The position numbers and the translations under genes are program-made. A stretch of DNA of 64,000 bases from Solirubrobacteraceae bacterium (GTDB taxonomy: Bacteria > Actinomycetota > Thermoleophilia > Solirubrobacterales > Solirubrobacteraceae), in NCBI GenBank assembly GCA_031177685.1, contig JAPSGI010000001.1, forward strand, positions 186,001 through 250,000, written 5' to 3'. A model generated the notes under the pieces. The model worked only from the letters and a program-made list of their open reading frames with translations. It did not search any database and was not told the DNA's origin. Below, one piece after another: positions 9,934 through 18,629 of this stretch (within the stretch, counting starts at the first letter, position 1; every line of letters begins with the position of its first letter).

Positions 9934-11385
9934 GTGCAGAAGCAGGCTCCCTCCTTCACCCGGATCCTCACGATGGTGCTGTTCGCGCTGTCGTGCTTCG
10001 GCCTGCTGCTCTTCCTGTGGCTGTCCTTCGGAGGGCCGATCCCGCTCAAGCCGGAGGGCTACCGGTTCAAGGTCGCGTTCCCCGAGGCGACGCAGCTGGG
10101 CCTGGAGGCCGACGTGCGCGTGGCCGGGGTGACGGTGGGCAAGGTGCGCGGCAAGGACCTGGCGCCGGGCGGGAACCGCACGCTGGCCACGATCGAGCTG
10201 GACCGCAAGTTCGCGCCCGTGCGGACGACCTCGCGCGCCATCCTGCGCCAGAAGACGCTGCTGGGGGAGACCTACGTGGAGCTGACGCCCGGGCAGCCGG
10301 GCACCCCGACGGTGCCGGAGGGCGGGACGCTGCCCCGCTCCCAGGTCGCCCCCACGGTGGAGCTGGACGAGATCTTCACCGCCTTCGACCCGACCACGCG
10401 CGAGGCCTTCCGCGTGTGGCAGCAGACGCTGGCCGAGGGCTACGAGGGCCGCGGGCAGGACCTCTCCGACGCCTTCGGCAACCTCCCCGACTTCGCCACG
10501 GACGCCGGAGTGCTGCTGAAGATCCTGCACGAGGAGCGCGAGCCGCTGCGCCGCGTCGTCCGCGACACCGGCAACGTCTTCGCGGCGCTGACGCAGGACG
10601 AGGCGGCGCTCTCGGGCCTGATCACCAACTCGCAGTCGGTGTTCAGCGCCACGGCGTCGCAGAACGAGGCGCTGGCCGAGACGTTCCGGATCTTCCCCAC
10701 CTTCCTCGACGAGTCCCGTCTCACGCTGGCCGACCTGCGGCGCTTCGCGGTCAACACGCGGCCGCTGATCCGCGACCTGCGCCCGGTCATGCAGGACCTG
10801 CGCCCGACGCTGCGCGACGTCCGCCTGCTGGCGCCCGACCTGCGCGACCTGTTCCGCGACCTCGGCCCACTCATCGACGCCTCCAAGAAGGGGCTGCCGG
10901 CGCTGCGCGACACGCTGCGGGGCACCAAGCCGCTGCTGGCGGCCACCGCCCCGTTCCTGGGCAACCTCAACCCGATCCTCGACTTCTTCGGCCTGTACTC
11001 GCACCAGGTCAGCGACTTCATCGGCAACGCCGCCACGGGCCTGGCCTCGCACGTGCCAACCGCGGTGGAGGGCTCGCCCGGCCACATCCTGCGCCAGCTG
11101 AGCCCGTTCGGCAGCGAGTCGCTGGGCATCCACCGCACCCGCGTCGCCACCAACCGCGGCAACGCGTACCTGGAGCCGCTGGCCCTGTCGTCGCCGGCCA
11201 CCGCGCAGAACGACATGTTCCCCAACTGGGACTGCGTCAACAACGGCGGCGAGAAGCCCAAGCAGATCCCGCCGGCGCCGCAGTCGCCGACGCCCGCGTG
11301 CTTCGAGCAGAAGCCGATCCCGTTCCAGAACCAGCCGCCGCGCAAGTACCCGCACGTCGAAGCCGAGACGTACGCCGGGCCGTGA
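9934..11385 (+). CDS. MCE family lipid-transfer protein 6
   Basis: 483 residues from GTG 9934, 16 bases after gene 5, with GAGGTGG as ribosome site. Hydrophobic anchor at about residues 10-30 (LTMVLFALSCFGLLLFLWL), MCE domain at about 45-125 (LGLEADVRVAGVTVGKV...), helical region, then a tail with several prolines and two cysteines. It closes the operon; a hairpin follows. Confidence 0.87.
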   Translation: MQKQAPSFTRILTMVLFALSCFGLLLFLWLSFGGPIPLKPEGYRFKVAFPEATQLGLEADVRVAGVTVGKVRGKDLAPGGNRTLATIELDRKFAPVRTTSRAILRQKTLLGETYVELTPGQPGTPTVPEGGTLPRSQVAPTVELDEIFTAFDPTTREAFRVWQQTLAEGYEGRGQDLSDAFGNLPDFATDAGVLLKILHEEREPLRRVVRDTGNVFAALTQDEAALSGLITNSQSVFSATASQNEALAETFRIFPTFLDESRLTLADLRRFAVNTRPLIRDLRPVMQDLRPTLRDVRLLAPDLRDLFRDLGPLIDASKKGLPALRDTLRGTKPLLAATAPFLGNLNPILDFFGLYSHQVSDFIGNAATGLASHVPTAVEGSPGHILRQLSPFGSESLGIHRTRVATNRGNAYLEPLALSSPATAQNDMFPNWDCVNNGGEKPKQIPPAPQSPTPACFEQKPIPFQNQPPRKYPHVEAETYAGP

Positions 11386-11387
11386 GC

Positions 11388-11411
11388 GCCCGCCGCCCGC
11401 AGGCGGCGGGC
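11388..11411. terminator. Hairpin between convergent operons
   Basis: GCCCGCCGCC (11388-11397), loop CGCA, then the exact complement (11402-11411) make a perfect 10-bp GC stem between the converging MCE operon and the HxlR gene. There is no T-run on either side, so it is either a rho-assisted or structural transcription barrier. Confidence 0.55.
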
Positions 11412-11422
11412 TGCCCGCCCGG

Positions 11423-12166
11423 TTAGGCCGCCTGCGACTTGCTGCGCTTGCCGGGGGAGATGCCGTCCAGCAGCGTCTCGGCGAGCGTCCGGTTGCCCTC
11501 GAAGGACAGGCCGGAGCGGTCGCCGTCGGGGCCCAGCGCGGCGACCCAGGCCGCGTGCGAGCCGCTGACGCGGGCGTCGGGCTCGGCCGCGGGCTGCGCG
11601 TCGTCTCGGGGCTCCTCGATGCGCACGCTGCCGTTGCGCGCGTGCAGCAGGTACTCGCGCGGCTGGGCGGCTTTGGCGGTGGCGGCGATGGCGACGGTGC
11701 CGCGCGCGGAACGCGGAGGGTTCAGTAACCCGGGCGCCAGGCGCAGGATGGCGCCGACGTCGACGTCCTCGCCGGCGCGGGGCTCGCTCCAAGTCCAGTC
11801 GTACCCCCACCGGGCCAGCGCGCCGAGGATCGGCATGAGCTCGGCGGCGCGCTCGGTGAGCTCGTAGTCAACGCGCGGAGGCACCTCGCGGTAGCGCTGG
11901 CGCGTGAGAAGTCCGTCGGCGACCATGCGGTTCAGACGCGACCGCAGCTGTTCGGTGGAGATGCCGGGCAGCACGCGCTGCAGCTCCACGAACCGGCGGG
12001 GCCCGGCGGCGAGGTCACGGACGATCAGCAGCGTCCACTTGTCGCCGACCAGGTCCAGCGCGCGGGCGTCTGGAGACCACTGGTCGTACGGATGTCGCTT
12101 GGGTGGCGGGAACTCAGGTATGGCCTTGCCTCCGTTCGACGTTCGAGTTTGGCACAGGAAAAGCAC
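11423..12166 (-). CDS. HxlR-family transcriptional regulator with SCP2-like C-terminal domain
   Basis: 247 residues from GTG 12166. Residues about 28-120 form the HxlR winged helix (ALDLVGDKWTLLIVRDLAAG..., ISTEQLRSRLNRMVADGLL). The C-terminal ~100 residues (YLLHARNGSVRIEE ... GLSFEGNRTLAETLL) resemble the SCP2/sterol-carrier fold that some actinobacterial HxlR proteins carry as a hydrophobic-ligand sensor. Its position beside a lipid-transfer operon (convergent) makes a lipid signal plausible, but this is inference. TAAGCT (12182-12177) ten bases before the GTG suggests leaderless transcription. Divergent from the DsbA-family gene, a common layout for a regulator and its target. Confidence 0.75.
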   Translation of the reverse strand: MLFLCQTRTSNGGKAIPEFPPPKRHPYDQWSPDARALDLVGDKWTLLIVRDLAAGPRRFVELQRVLPGISTEQLRSRLNRMVADGLLTRQRYREVPPRVDYELTERAAELMPILGALARWGYDWTWSEPRAGEDVDVGAILRLAPGLLNPPRSARGTVAIAATAKAAQPREYLLHARNGSVRIEEPRDDAQPAAEPDARVSGSHAAWVAALGPDGDRSGLSFEGNRTLAETLLDGISPGKRSKSQAA

Positions 12167-12223
12167 CTTTTCGCAGAGCTTATGGCACGCCAGATTTGAA
12201 CACTTCGCACGTTCTCACTTCTG

Positions 12224-12871
12224 ATGGGCGAGATCGTCAGATTCAGCGACCGAGCGGCGCGGCCACCGGACCGCCGCCGTCCCCCGGGTGCGCTAACCGC
12301 ATCCTTCCACTTCGACCTGGCGTGTCCCTTCACTTATCTCGCATTGGAGCGCGTCGAGCGCCAGTTGCCCGACGTGCGCTGGCGTCCGACCTGCGCGGAG
12401 GCGCTGTACCGCGCGAACCCGTGGGGGGACGACCTCGACGGGTCCGCCAAACGCGCCGCGGCCGAGCGCCGGGCGCGTGCGCTGCGCCTGCCGCTGTCCT
12501 GGCCTTCCCAGCACCCCCGAAGCGCTCGGGGCGCCATGCGCGCGGCGCTCTACGCCGCCGAGCAGGGGCGCGGCGGCGCGTTCGCGCTGGCGGCGGCGCG
12601 GCTGGCCTTCTGCGGCGGGTTCGACCTGGGCGATCCCGAGGTGCTGGCGGAGGCCGCCGCCGCCTCCGGACTGCCGCTGGACGGCTGCCTGGAGGCGGCC
12701 GGCGACGTCGCGCGGGACGGGCCCCTCGAAGAGGCCGGCCGCTGGCTGCTGGCCGCCGGGGCCGACCGGCTGCCCGCGCTGCGGGTCGGGCGCGTGCTGC
12801 ACTGCGGCGAGCAGCGCGTGGCCGAGGCGGCCGCCGCGCTGCGCGGGCCGGGCCGCTTCTCGGTGGCGTGA
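12224..12871 (+). CDS. DsbA-family protein, 2-hydroxychromene-2-carboxylate isomerase-like
   Basis: 215 residues from ATG 12224. Residues about 28-42 (FHFDLACPFTYLALE) match the first strand and helix of the DSBA/HCCA-isomerase thioredoxin fold; the CxxC of true disulfide oxidases is absent (a single Cys in ACPF). Helical insertion follows (SARGAMRAALYAAEQG), and the C-terminus has a cis-Pro-like LPALRVGRVL. Family members are glutathione- or thiol-linked isomerases and oxidoreductases. No substrate is indicated. It is divergent from the HxlR regulator 58 bases away. Confidence 0.65.
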   Translation: MGEIVRFSDRAARPPDRRRPPGALTASFHFDLACPFTYLALERVERQLPDVRWRPTCAEALYRANPWGDDLDGSAKRAAAERRARALRLPLSWPSQHPRSARGAMRAALYAAEQGRGGAFALAAARLAFCGGFDLGDPEVLAEAAAASGLPLDGCLEAAGDVARDGPLEEAGRWLLAAGADRLPALRVGRVLHCGEQRVAEAAAALRGPGRFSVA

Positions 12872-12898
12872 GCCGGCCGCCAGTAGTCTGAAGCCGCC

Positions 12899-14437
12899 GT
12901 GCCGCGGATCCTCCGGTTTCTGGCCCGAAAGCTCGGACGGCGCTACCCGCGCTTCATCCTGGCGGCGCAGTTCCCCGTCTCGCACCTCGTGGCGCTGTTC
13001 GGGCTGGGCGTGCTCGTCCTCTACCAGGACATGTCCACGACGGACTTCCTCAAGCTCGTCGCGGTCAGCCAGTTCACCGTGGGGCTGGAGAACGCCATCG
13101 GCCTGCGCCGCGCCTTCCGCCTCGTGCGCCCCGCCGACCGCTGGCTGCGCGGGGAGCGCGACCCGACCACCGCCGTGGCCGCGTGGCGGGCGCTCGCCCT
13201 GCTGCCCGTCCACTACCTGCGCGGAAACAACGTCGCGCTGCTCGCCGCCCCGGGCGGGGCGCCCTTCGCCGCCTACGCGACGTGGGAGTTGGGCCTGGAG
13301 TGGTACGCCGCCCTGATCATCCTGGCGGGCGCCGTGGTGGTCGAGCTCTACAGCACGGCCGTGCGCTACTTCACCATGGAGCTGACGATGCGCCCGGTGC
13401 TGGAGCGCATCGCGCCCGACCTCCCGCGCGCCTTCGAGATCGGGCGCGACACCGTCTCGCTGGGCGCCAAGCTGCTGGTGGCGCTGCCCGCGATCAACAT
13501 CGTCACCGGAGTGGTGGTCTCCGCGCTCTCCACGGACGGCCAGGCCACGCTGCGCGACCTCGGGATCGACGTCCTGGTCGCGGTGGCGGTGGCGTTCACT
13601 ACTTCGTTCTACCTGTCCGTCCTACTGGCGCGCTCCATCCTGGGGCCGATCCGCGAGCTGCGCGCGGCGACGCAGGCGATCGGGCAGGGCGACCTCTCGG
13701 TGCGCGTGCCGGTCATCTCCGCCGACGAGACCGGCGACCTCGTGCAGTCGTTCAACGCCGCGGTGTCGGGCCTGGAGGAGCGCGAGCGCCTGCGCGACGC
13801 CTTCGCCTCCTACGTCGACCCGGGCGTGGCCGAGCAGGTGCTGCGCGGCGGCGTGGTGCTGGAGGGCGACGAGGTCGAGGTCAGCGTGCTGTTCCTGGAC
13901 ATCCGCGACTTCACCGCGTTCGCCGAGCGCACGCGGGCGCGCGAGGTCGTCGCGACGCTCAACGAGCTGTTCGGCGAGGTCGTGCCCATCGTCACGCGCC
14001 ACGGCGGTCACGCCAACAAGTTCGTGGGTGACGGGCTACTGGCCGTCTTCGGCGCGCCCGAGCCTCAGGACGACCACGCCGACCGCGCGGTCGCCGCCGC
14101 GCTGGACGTCGCCGACCACGTGCGCGAGGCATGGGCGGGGCGCCTGCGCGTCGGCATGGGCGTCAACACGGGCGCCGTGGTCGCCGGGACGATAGGCGGT
14201 GGCGGCAAGCTGGAGTTCACCGTGATCGGCGACGCGGTCAACACCGCCGCGCGCGTGGAGGCGCTGACGCGTGAGACCGGGGACGACGTGCTGGTCACCC
14301 ACGACACCCGAGACCGGATGCGGCACCTCCCGGTGGAGTGGGAGGAGCGCCCCGCGGAGCTCGTGCGCGGCAAGGCGGCTCCGATCCGGGTGTGCCGGCC
14401 GGTGCGAAGCGCGGCCGCGACGCGTCCGGGCGGGTAG
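12899..14437 (+). CDS. Membrane class III adenylate/guanylate cyclase with HAMP domain
   Basis: 512 residues from GTG 12899, nine bases after TAGTCT (likely leaderless). About four to six membrane segments (20-45, 138-160, 197-245) lead into a HAMP domain (about 245-300, LGPIRELRAATQAIGQGDLSVRV) and a class III cyclase domain (about 322-500). The metal-binding aspartates are present in LFLDIRDFT and FVGDGLL, and the VIGDAVNTAARVE motif supplies the transition-state Asn and Arg, so the enzyme should be active. It probably makes cAMP in response to a membrane or intramembrane signal. No neighbouring cAMP effector is seen. Confidence 0.85.
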   Translation: MPRILRFLARKLGRRYPRFILAAQFPVSHLVALFGLGVLVLYQDMSTTDFLKLVAVSQFTVGLENAIGLRRAFRLVRPADRWLRGERDPTTAVAAWRALALLPVHYLRGNNVALLAAPGGAPFAAYATWELGLEWYAALIILAGAVVVELYSTAVRYFTMELTMRPVLERIAPDLPRAFEIGRDTVSLGAKLLVALPAINIVTGVVVSALSTDGQATLRDLGIDVLVAVAVAFTTSFYLSVLLARSILGPIRELRAATQAIGQGDLSVRVPVISADETGDLVQSFNAAVSGLEERERLRDAFASYVDPGVAEQVLRGGVVLEGDEVEVSVLFLDIRDFTAFAERTRAREVVATLNELFGEVVPIVTRHGGHANKFVGDGLLAVFGAPEPQDDHADRAVAAALDVADHVREAWAGRLRVGMGVNTGAVVAGTIGGGGKLEFTVIGDAVNTAARVEALTRETGDDVLVTHDTRDRMRHLPVEWEERPAELVRGKAAPIRVCRPVRSAAATRPGG

Positions 14438-14446
14438 GTTGTGACC

Positions 14447-16081
14447 ATGTCGACGCAGACGGAGGCCGCGACGCAGCTGCACGGCGGGCGCCTGGTCGCC
14501 CGGCGCCTGAAGGCCCACGGCGTGTCGAAGCTGTTCACGCTGTCGGGCGGGCATTTGTTCTCGATCTACGACGGCTGCCGCGCGGAGGGCATCGACCTCG
14601 TCGACACCCGCCACGAGGCCACGGCGGCGTTCGCCGCGGAGGGGTGGGCCAAGGTCACGCGCGCGCCGGGGGTGTGCGCGCTCACCGCGGGCCCCGGCGT
14701 CACCAACGGCATGAGCCCGATGGCGTCGGCGCTGCAGAACAACTCGCCGATGCTGGTGCTGGGCGGCCGCGCGCCGCAGATGCGCTGGGGCCAGGGCTCG
14801 CTGCAGGAGATCGACCACGTCCCGTTCGTACGCCCGGTGACCAAGCTCGCCGCCACCGCCCGCTCCACGGCCGAGATTCCCGGCCTGGTCGACGAGGCGC
14901 TCGCGGCGGCCGTGACGCCCCACTCCGGCCCTACCTTCCTCGATTTCCCCCTCGACCACGTGTTCATGGAGGCGCAGGAGCCCGAGGCGCAGGCGCCGCC
15001 GCGCCCACCGGAGACCCCGTCCGGCGACGCGATCGAGCGGATCTGCGCGCTGCTGCGCGACGCGCAGCGCCCGGTGATCATGGCCGGCACCAACCTGTAC
15101 TGGGGGCGCGGGGAGGAGGAGCTGCTCGCGCTGGTGGACGCGCTGCGGATCCCGGTCTTCCTCAACGGTCTCGCGCGCGGCTGCGTGCCGGCCGACCACG
15201 AGACGTTCTTCTCGCGCACGCGCAGCACCGCGCTGAAGGGGGCGGACCTCGCTCTCGTGGTCGGCGTTCCCATGGACTTCCGGCTGGGGTTCGGCGCCTC
15301 CTTCGGCGAGGACACCGAGATCGCCGTGCTCGACGTGGCCGAGCCGCAGCGCGAGCATCCGCGGCCGGTGGCCGCGGAGAGCTACGGCGCGCTGGCGCCG
15401 GCGCTGCGCGCACTGCGCGAGGGTGGCGCCGGCGACACGTCGGCGTGGGTGGCGCAACTGCGCGAGGAGGAGACCGAGAAGCGCGCGGGGGAGGAGGCCG
15501 AGCTGCGCGACGACCGTGCGCCGCTGCATCCGCTGCGGGTGTACGGCGAGCTGCGCGAGCTGCTGGACCGCGACGCGATCGTGGTCGGCGACGGCGGGGA
15601 CTTCGTGTCCTACGCCGGCCGCGTGATCGACTCCTACCAGCCGGGCTGCTGGCTGGACCCCGGCCCGTTCGGCTGCCTGGGCGCGGGCCCCGGCTACGCG
15701 CTGGCGGCCAAGCTCGCCCATCCCGAGCGCCAGGTGATCCTGCTGCTGGGCGACGGGGCGTTCGGATTCAGCGGGATGGAGTTCGACACGCTGGCCCGCC
15801 ACGGGGTCGACGTGGTGGGCGTGATGGGCAACAACGGCATCTGGGCGCTGGAGCACCACCCGATGAAGTTCCTCTACGGCTACTCCGTCGTCGCCGAGCT
15901 GCGGCCCGAGACCCGCTACGACGAGGTGGTCGCCGCGCTGGGCGGGCACGGCGAGCTCGTGCGCGAGCCGGCGCAGCTGCGCGGCGCGCTGGAGCGCGCC
16001 CTGGGCGCGGGGCGCCCCGCGCTGGTCAACGTGCTCACCGATCCCGAGGTCGCCTACCCGCGCCGCTCCAACCTGGCGTAG
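14447..16081 (+). CDS. ilvG: Thiamine-diphosphate enzyme, acetolactate-synthase-like (IlvG/Rv1820 type)
   Basis: 544 residues from ATG 14447; an in-frame GTG at 14441 is possible but would fall inside the promoter spacing after TAGGTT (14435-14440). Three-domain TPP enzyme: pyrimidine domain with the catalytic Glu in [14 protein letters not shown], central domain, and pyrophosphate domain with GDGAFGFSG...GNNG. The opening [19 protein letters not shown] and the closing [12 protein letters not shown] are very like mycobacterial IlvG (Rv1820), recalled from family knowledge. It could catalyse acetolactate formation, but no ilvN/ilvC lies nearby and in vivo role of this subgroup is uncertain. 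Confidence 0.8.
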   Translation: MSTQTEAATQLHGGRLVARRLKAHGVSKLFTLSGGHLFSIYDGCRAEGIDLVDTRHEATAAFAAEGWAKVTRAPGVCALTAGPGVTNGMSPMASALQNNSPMLVLGGRAPQMRWGQGSLQEIDHVPFVRPVTKLAATARSTAEIPGLVDEALAAAVTPHSGPTFLDFPLDHVFMEAQEPEAQAPPRPPETPSGDAIERICALLRDAQRPVIMAGTNLYWGRGEEELLALVDALRIPVFLNGLARGCVPADHETFFSRTRSTALKGADLALVVGVPMDFRLGFGASFGEDTEIAVLDVAEPQREHPRPVAAESYGALAPALRALREGGAGDTSAWVAQLREEETEKRAGEEAELRDDRAPLHPLRVYGELRELLDRDAIVVGDGGDFVSYAGRVIDSYQPGCWLDPGPFGCLGAGPGYALAAKLAHPERQVILLLGDGAFGFSGMEFDTLARHGVDVVGVMGNNGIWALEHHPMKFLYGYSVVAELRPETRYDEVVAALGGHGELVREPAQLRGALERALGAGRPALVNVLTDPEVAYPRRSNLA

Positions 16082-16090
16082 GGCAAAGAG

Positions 16091-16118
16091 AAAGCCGCCC
16101 GGCGAACCGGGCGGCTTT
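16091..16118 (+). terminator. Intrinsic terminator of ilvG
   Basis: AAAGCCGCCCGG (16091-16102), loop CGAA, and the exact complement CCGGGCGGCTTT (16107-16118) form a 12-bp stem ten bases after the ilvG stop. The A/T ends give a short U-tract for rho-independent termination in either direction. Confidence 0.85.
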
Positions 16119-16281
16119 CAAGATGGCCCCGTCAGGACGGGCAGGGGTACGTGCCATGAAGGGGCCGTTAGACGGTTCGGGCGGCGGGAGGCGCCGATTC
16201 GATGCGGCTTCGCCCGAACCTATGGGCCCAAGTCGAGGGAGCCGTTTTGCACGTCACCCTCTCACCCGGACGCAGCCAGTA

Positions 16282-17646
16282 TCAGCGCGCCGCCGACTGC
16301 CGTCCATCGAACATCCGTCCACGTGCCGTCTCGAGCAGCCGGTCGAGGGCCAGCAGCGCGAGCATCAGCAGCGCCAGGCGCGTGGTGATCGCCACGAGCA
16401 TGGCGTGGCGCGGGATCTCCAGCGTGTCGCCGTGGTAGACGACCAGCGCGTGCGGAACCTGCACGGCCAGCGCCACCGCGGGCACCAGCCAGGTTCGCCG
16501 CGCGCCGGCCGCCAGGGCGACGGCGCCCGCGCCGAGCGCGATCGCCACGAGCCAGAAGTACACGTCCTGGGAGTCGCGCGGGTACACGAGCTCGTCCAGC
16601 GGCTCGGGCACGACCGCGCGCGCGCCGGGCGACAGGTAGCCGACGGTGACCCCGGACAGCAGCCGCTGGCGCTTGCCGAACGCCTCCTTGACCGTCTCGG
16701 CGGGATGCGTCAGCAGGTAGCGCGCGAGCGTGCCGCGGCCGTCCTCGCGGGCCCACTCCAGGAACGCCTCGGTCCGGGGATCGCTGGGCAGGCTGCCCTC
16801 GGCCACCCCGGCCAGGCTGACGCGGTGGCGCAGCACGTTGGCGGGCGGCCGCGGCATGCCGTGCTCGCGCCACCAGCGGGTCTTGTCCGCGTCCGCGAGC
16901 ACGCGCCGGCCGATCACGTGCAGGATCGGGCGCTCGTTGCGCCGCAGCTGGGCCTGGTCGGTGGTCGTGGCCAGCAGGCCGAGCGCGAAGATCGCCAGCG
17001 TCCCGCCCGCCAGCGCGGCCGCCCAGCCGCGGCCCAGCGGGCCCGGGCGAAAGACCCAGATCAGCGCGAAGGGAACCGTCATCAGCGCGATGACGCCGTT
17101 GGAGTCGCGCGCGAAGACCCACAGCAGCGTGACGGCCAGCAGGCCCACCACGAGCGCGGGGCGCGGCGCCCGGACCAGCTCCAACCAGCCCGCCAGCATC
17201 AGCACGGTCAGCGAGATCGAGACCGACTCGCTGAGCATCACCACGTCCCAGCGGATGACCGCCAGGCTGAGCGAGAACAGCAGCACGGCGGCGAAGGCGA
17301 CGTAGCGCAGGGCGCTCGACCGCAGGCAGCGCGCCACGGCGGCGGCCAGCAGCGGCCAGCACGCCACCGAGACCAGGAACTGTCCGGCCGCGCGCTCGGC
17401 GTCGGAGTCGGGCAGGACCTTCCATAGCAGCGGCACCGTCCACGAGCGTCCGCCCGCCAGGAAGTCGAGGCTGAAGACCGAGTGCGAGGCCACCTCGAGG
17501 TAGCCCTCGGTGTCGCGCTGCGCCAGCGTCTCGACCCCGAAGAACCCGCTGGCGCGCAGCAGCAGGTAGCCGAGCAGGATCGGGGCGTAGGGCGAGCGTC
17601 CGAAGTCGAGCAGGCGCGCGCGCGCCGCGGGCAGGCGGTCCCTCAC
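16282..17646 (-). CDS. Polytopic membrane protein, possible GT-C glycosyltransferase
   Basis: 454 residues from GTG 17646, overlapping the upstream stop as GTGA; the frame is open further upstream but that part is antisense-like. About ten hydrophobic segments. The first extracytoplasmic loop contains an acidic QRDTEGYLEVA stretch, which is the place and style of the catalytic loop of GT-C enzymes that use polyprenyl-phosphate sugars. A second external segment is charged (WWREHGMPRPPANVL). No family is firmly recognised. It is the last gene of a three-gene operon (GH172, flippase-like, this) divergent from the decaprenyl-phosphate-arabinose genes; use of that donor is inference. Confidence 0.6.
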   Translation of the reverse strand: MRDRLPAARARLLDFGRSPYAPILLGYLLLRASGFFGVETLAQRDTEGYLEVASHSVFSLDFLAGGRSWTVPLLWKVLPDSDAERAAGQFLVSVACWPLLAAAVARCLRSSALRYVAFAAVLLFSLSLAVIRWDVVMLSESVSISLTVLMLAGWLELVRAPRPALVVGLLAVTLLWVFARDSNGVIALMTVPFALIWVFRPGPLGRGWAAALAGGTLAIFALGLLATTTDQAQLRRNERPILHVIGRRVLADADKTRWWREHGMPRPPANVLRHRVSLAGVAEGSLPSDPRTEAFLEWAREDGRGTLARYLLTHPAETVKEAFGKRQRLLSGVTVGYLSPGARAVVPEPLDELVYPRDSQDVYFWLVAIALGAGAVALAAGARRTWLVPAVALAVQVPHALVVYHGDTLEIPRHAMLVAITTRLALLMLALLALDRLLETARGRMFDGRQSAAR

Positions 17647-18629
17647 TCGACCGGCACCCCGGCGCGGCGCGCCAGCAGCGGCGTCCCGACCGCGTAGAGG
17701 ACCTCCACCGCCATCTGCGCGAGGCGGACGGCCACCGCCACCGCCAGCGCCACGGTCACCGGCAGGATGGGGGAGAGCGCCGCGGTCATCGCCGCCTCGC
17801 GCGCGCCCAGGCCGCCCGGCAGCAGGAAGGCGATCACCGACGCGGCGAAGCCCACGGAGTACGCGCCGACGGCCGTGCCCGCGTCCCCGGTGGGGACGCC
17901 GTGCAACGCCTCGGCGAAGGCGTAGACCGCGAAGCCCGCGACGAGGAACGAGCCGGAGAACAGCAGCGTGAACCAGCCCACCTGCGCGCGGCTGAGCGAG
18001 ATCGGCAGCGTCGCGCGGCCCAGGCGGCGCAGCGTGGCGTCGGCCAGCCGGTGGAACACCGCCGGGTCCAGCAGGACGAGGGTGACCGCAGGGATCGCCA
18101 GGACGGCCCACCGGGCGGGGACGCCCTCCAGGTCGGGCAGGGTCACGACGAAGTAGGCGCCCACGATGGCCGCGCCGGCAAAGGTGAACGAGAGCTCGTA
18201 GACCAGGCTGGCCGCGCACACGCGCTTGGGGACGCCCTCGCGCTCGGCCAGCGCCATGCGGCCGGCCGCCAGCGCCACGTTGGTGGGGACGTAGCGGCCC
18301 AGCAGCGTGATGCTCCAGACGGCGATCCCGCGCAGGCTGGGGATCGGCGTGCCCAGCGCGTGGATCATCGACACCCACAGCTGCGCGTGCACCCACTGGA
18401 AGGCGATCAGCGCGAGGACCGCGGCGGCCAGCCAGGCCGGCTCGAAGCGCCACTGGACGTCGGGCAGCTTGGACCACTGGCTGGCGATCGCCAGCGCGAG
18501 CCCGACGGCGACCGCCACCACCATCCCCGCCATGGCCACGCGCTGCCAGCGCGGCATGTCGCCGCGCAGCGACGTGGCGGCCGAGCCCGCGGCGCCAAGG
18601 CGCTCCAGCAGGGTGGGGGCCTCTCTCAC
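17643..18629 (-). CDS. Flippase-like membrane protein (lysylphosphatidylglycerol synthase TM / UPF0104 family)
   Basis: 328 residues from GTG 18629 (GTGA overlap with the GH172 stop). About eight membrane helices; WSITLLGRYVPTNVALAAGRMALAEREGV, ASLVYELSFTFAGA and FLLPGGLGAREAAM match the conserved motifs of the LPG-synthase transmembrane/AglD-like family. Such proteins are often found with polyprenyl-linked sugar pathways, where a flippase role has been proposed. Coupling to a possible glycosyltransferase on one side and a glycosidase on the other supports a role in cell-envelope glycan assembly. Confidence 0.75.
   Translation of the reverse strand: MREAPTLLERLGAAGSAATSLRGDMPRWQRVAMAGMVVAVAVGLALAIASQWSKLPDVQWRFEPAWLAAAVLALIAFQWVHAQLWVSMIHALGTPIPSLRGIAVWSITLLGRYVPTNVALAAGRMALAEREGVPKRVCAASLVYELSFTFAGAAIVGAYFVVTLPDLEGVPARWAVLAIPAVTLVLLDPAVFHRLADATLRRLGRATLPISLSRAQVGWFTLLFSGSFLVAGFAVYAFAEALHGVPTGDAGTAVGAYSVGFAASVIAFLLPGGLGAREAAMTAALSPILPVTVALAVAVAVRLAQMAVEVLYAVGTPLLARRAGVPVE

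Noticed and set aside
14338-17427. 1029-codon plus-strand open frame
   Set aside because: Shadow of ilvG in another frame, then antisense to the GT-C-like protein; low-complexity Arg/Gly/Ala composition.
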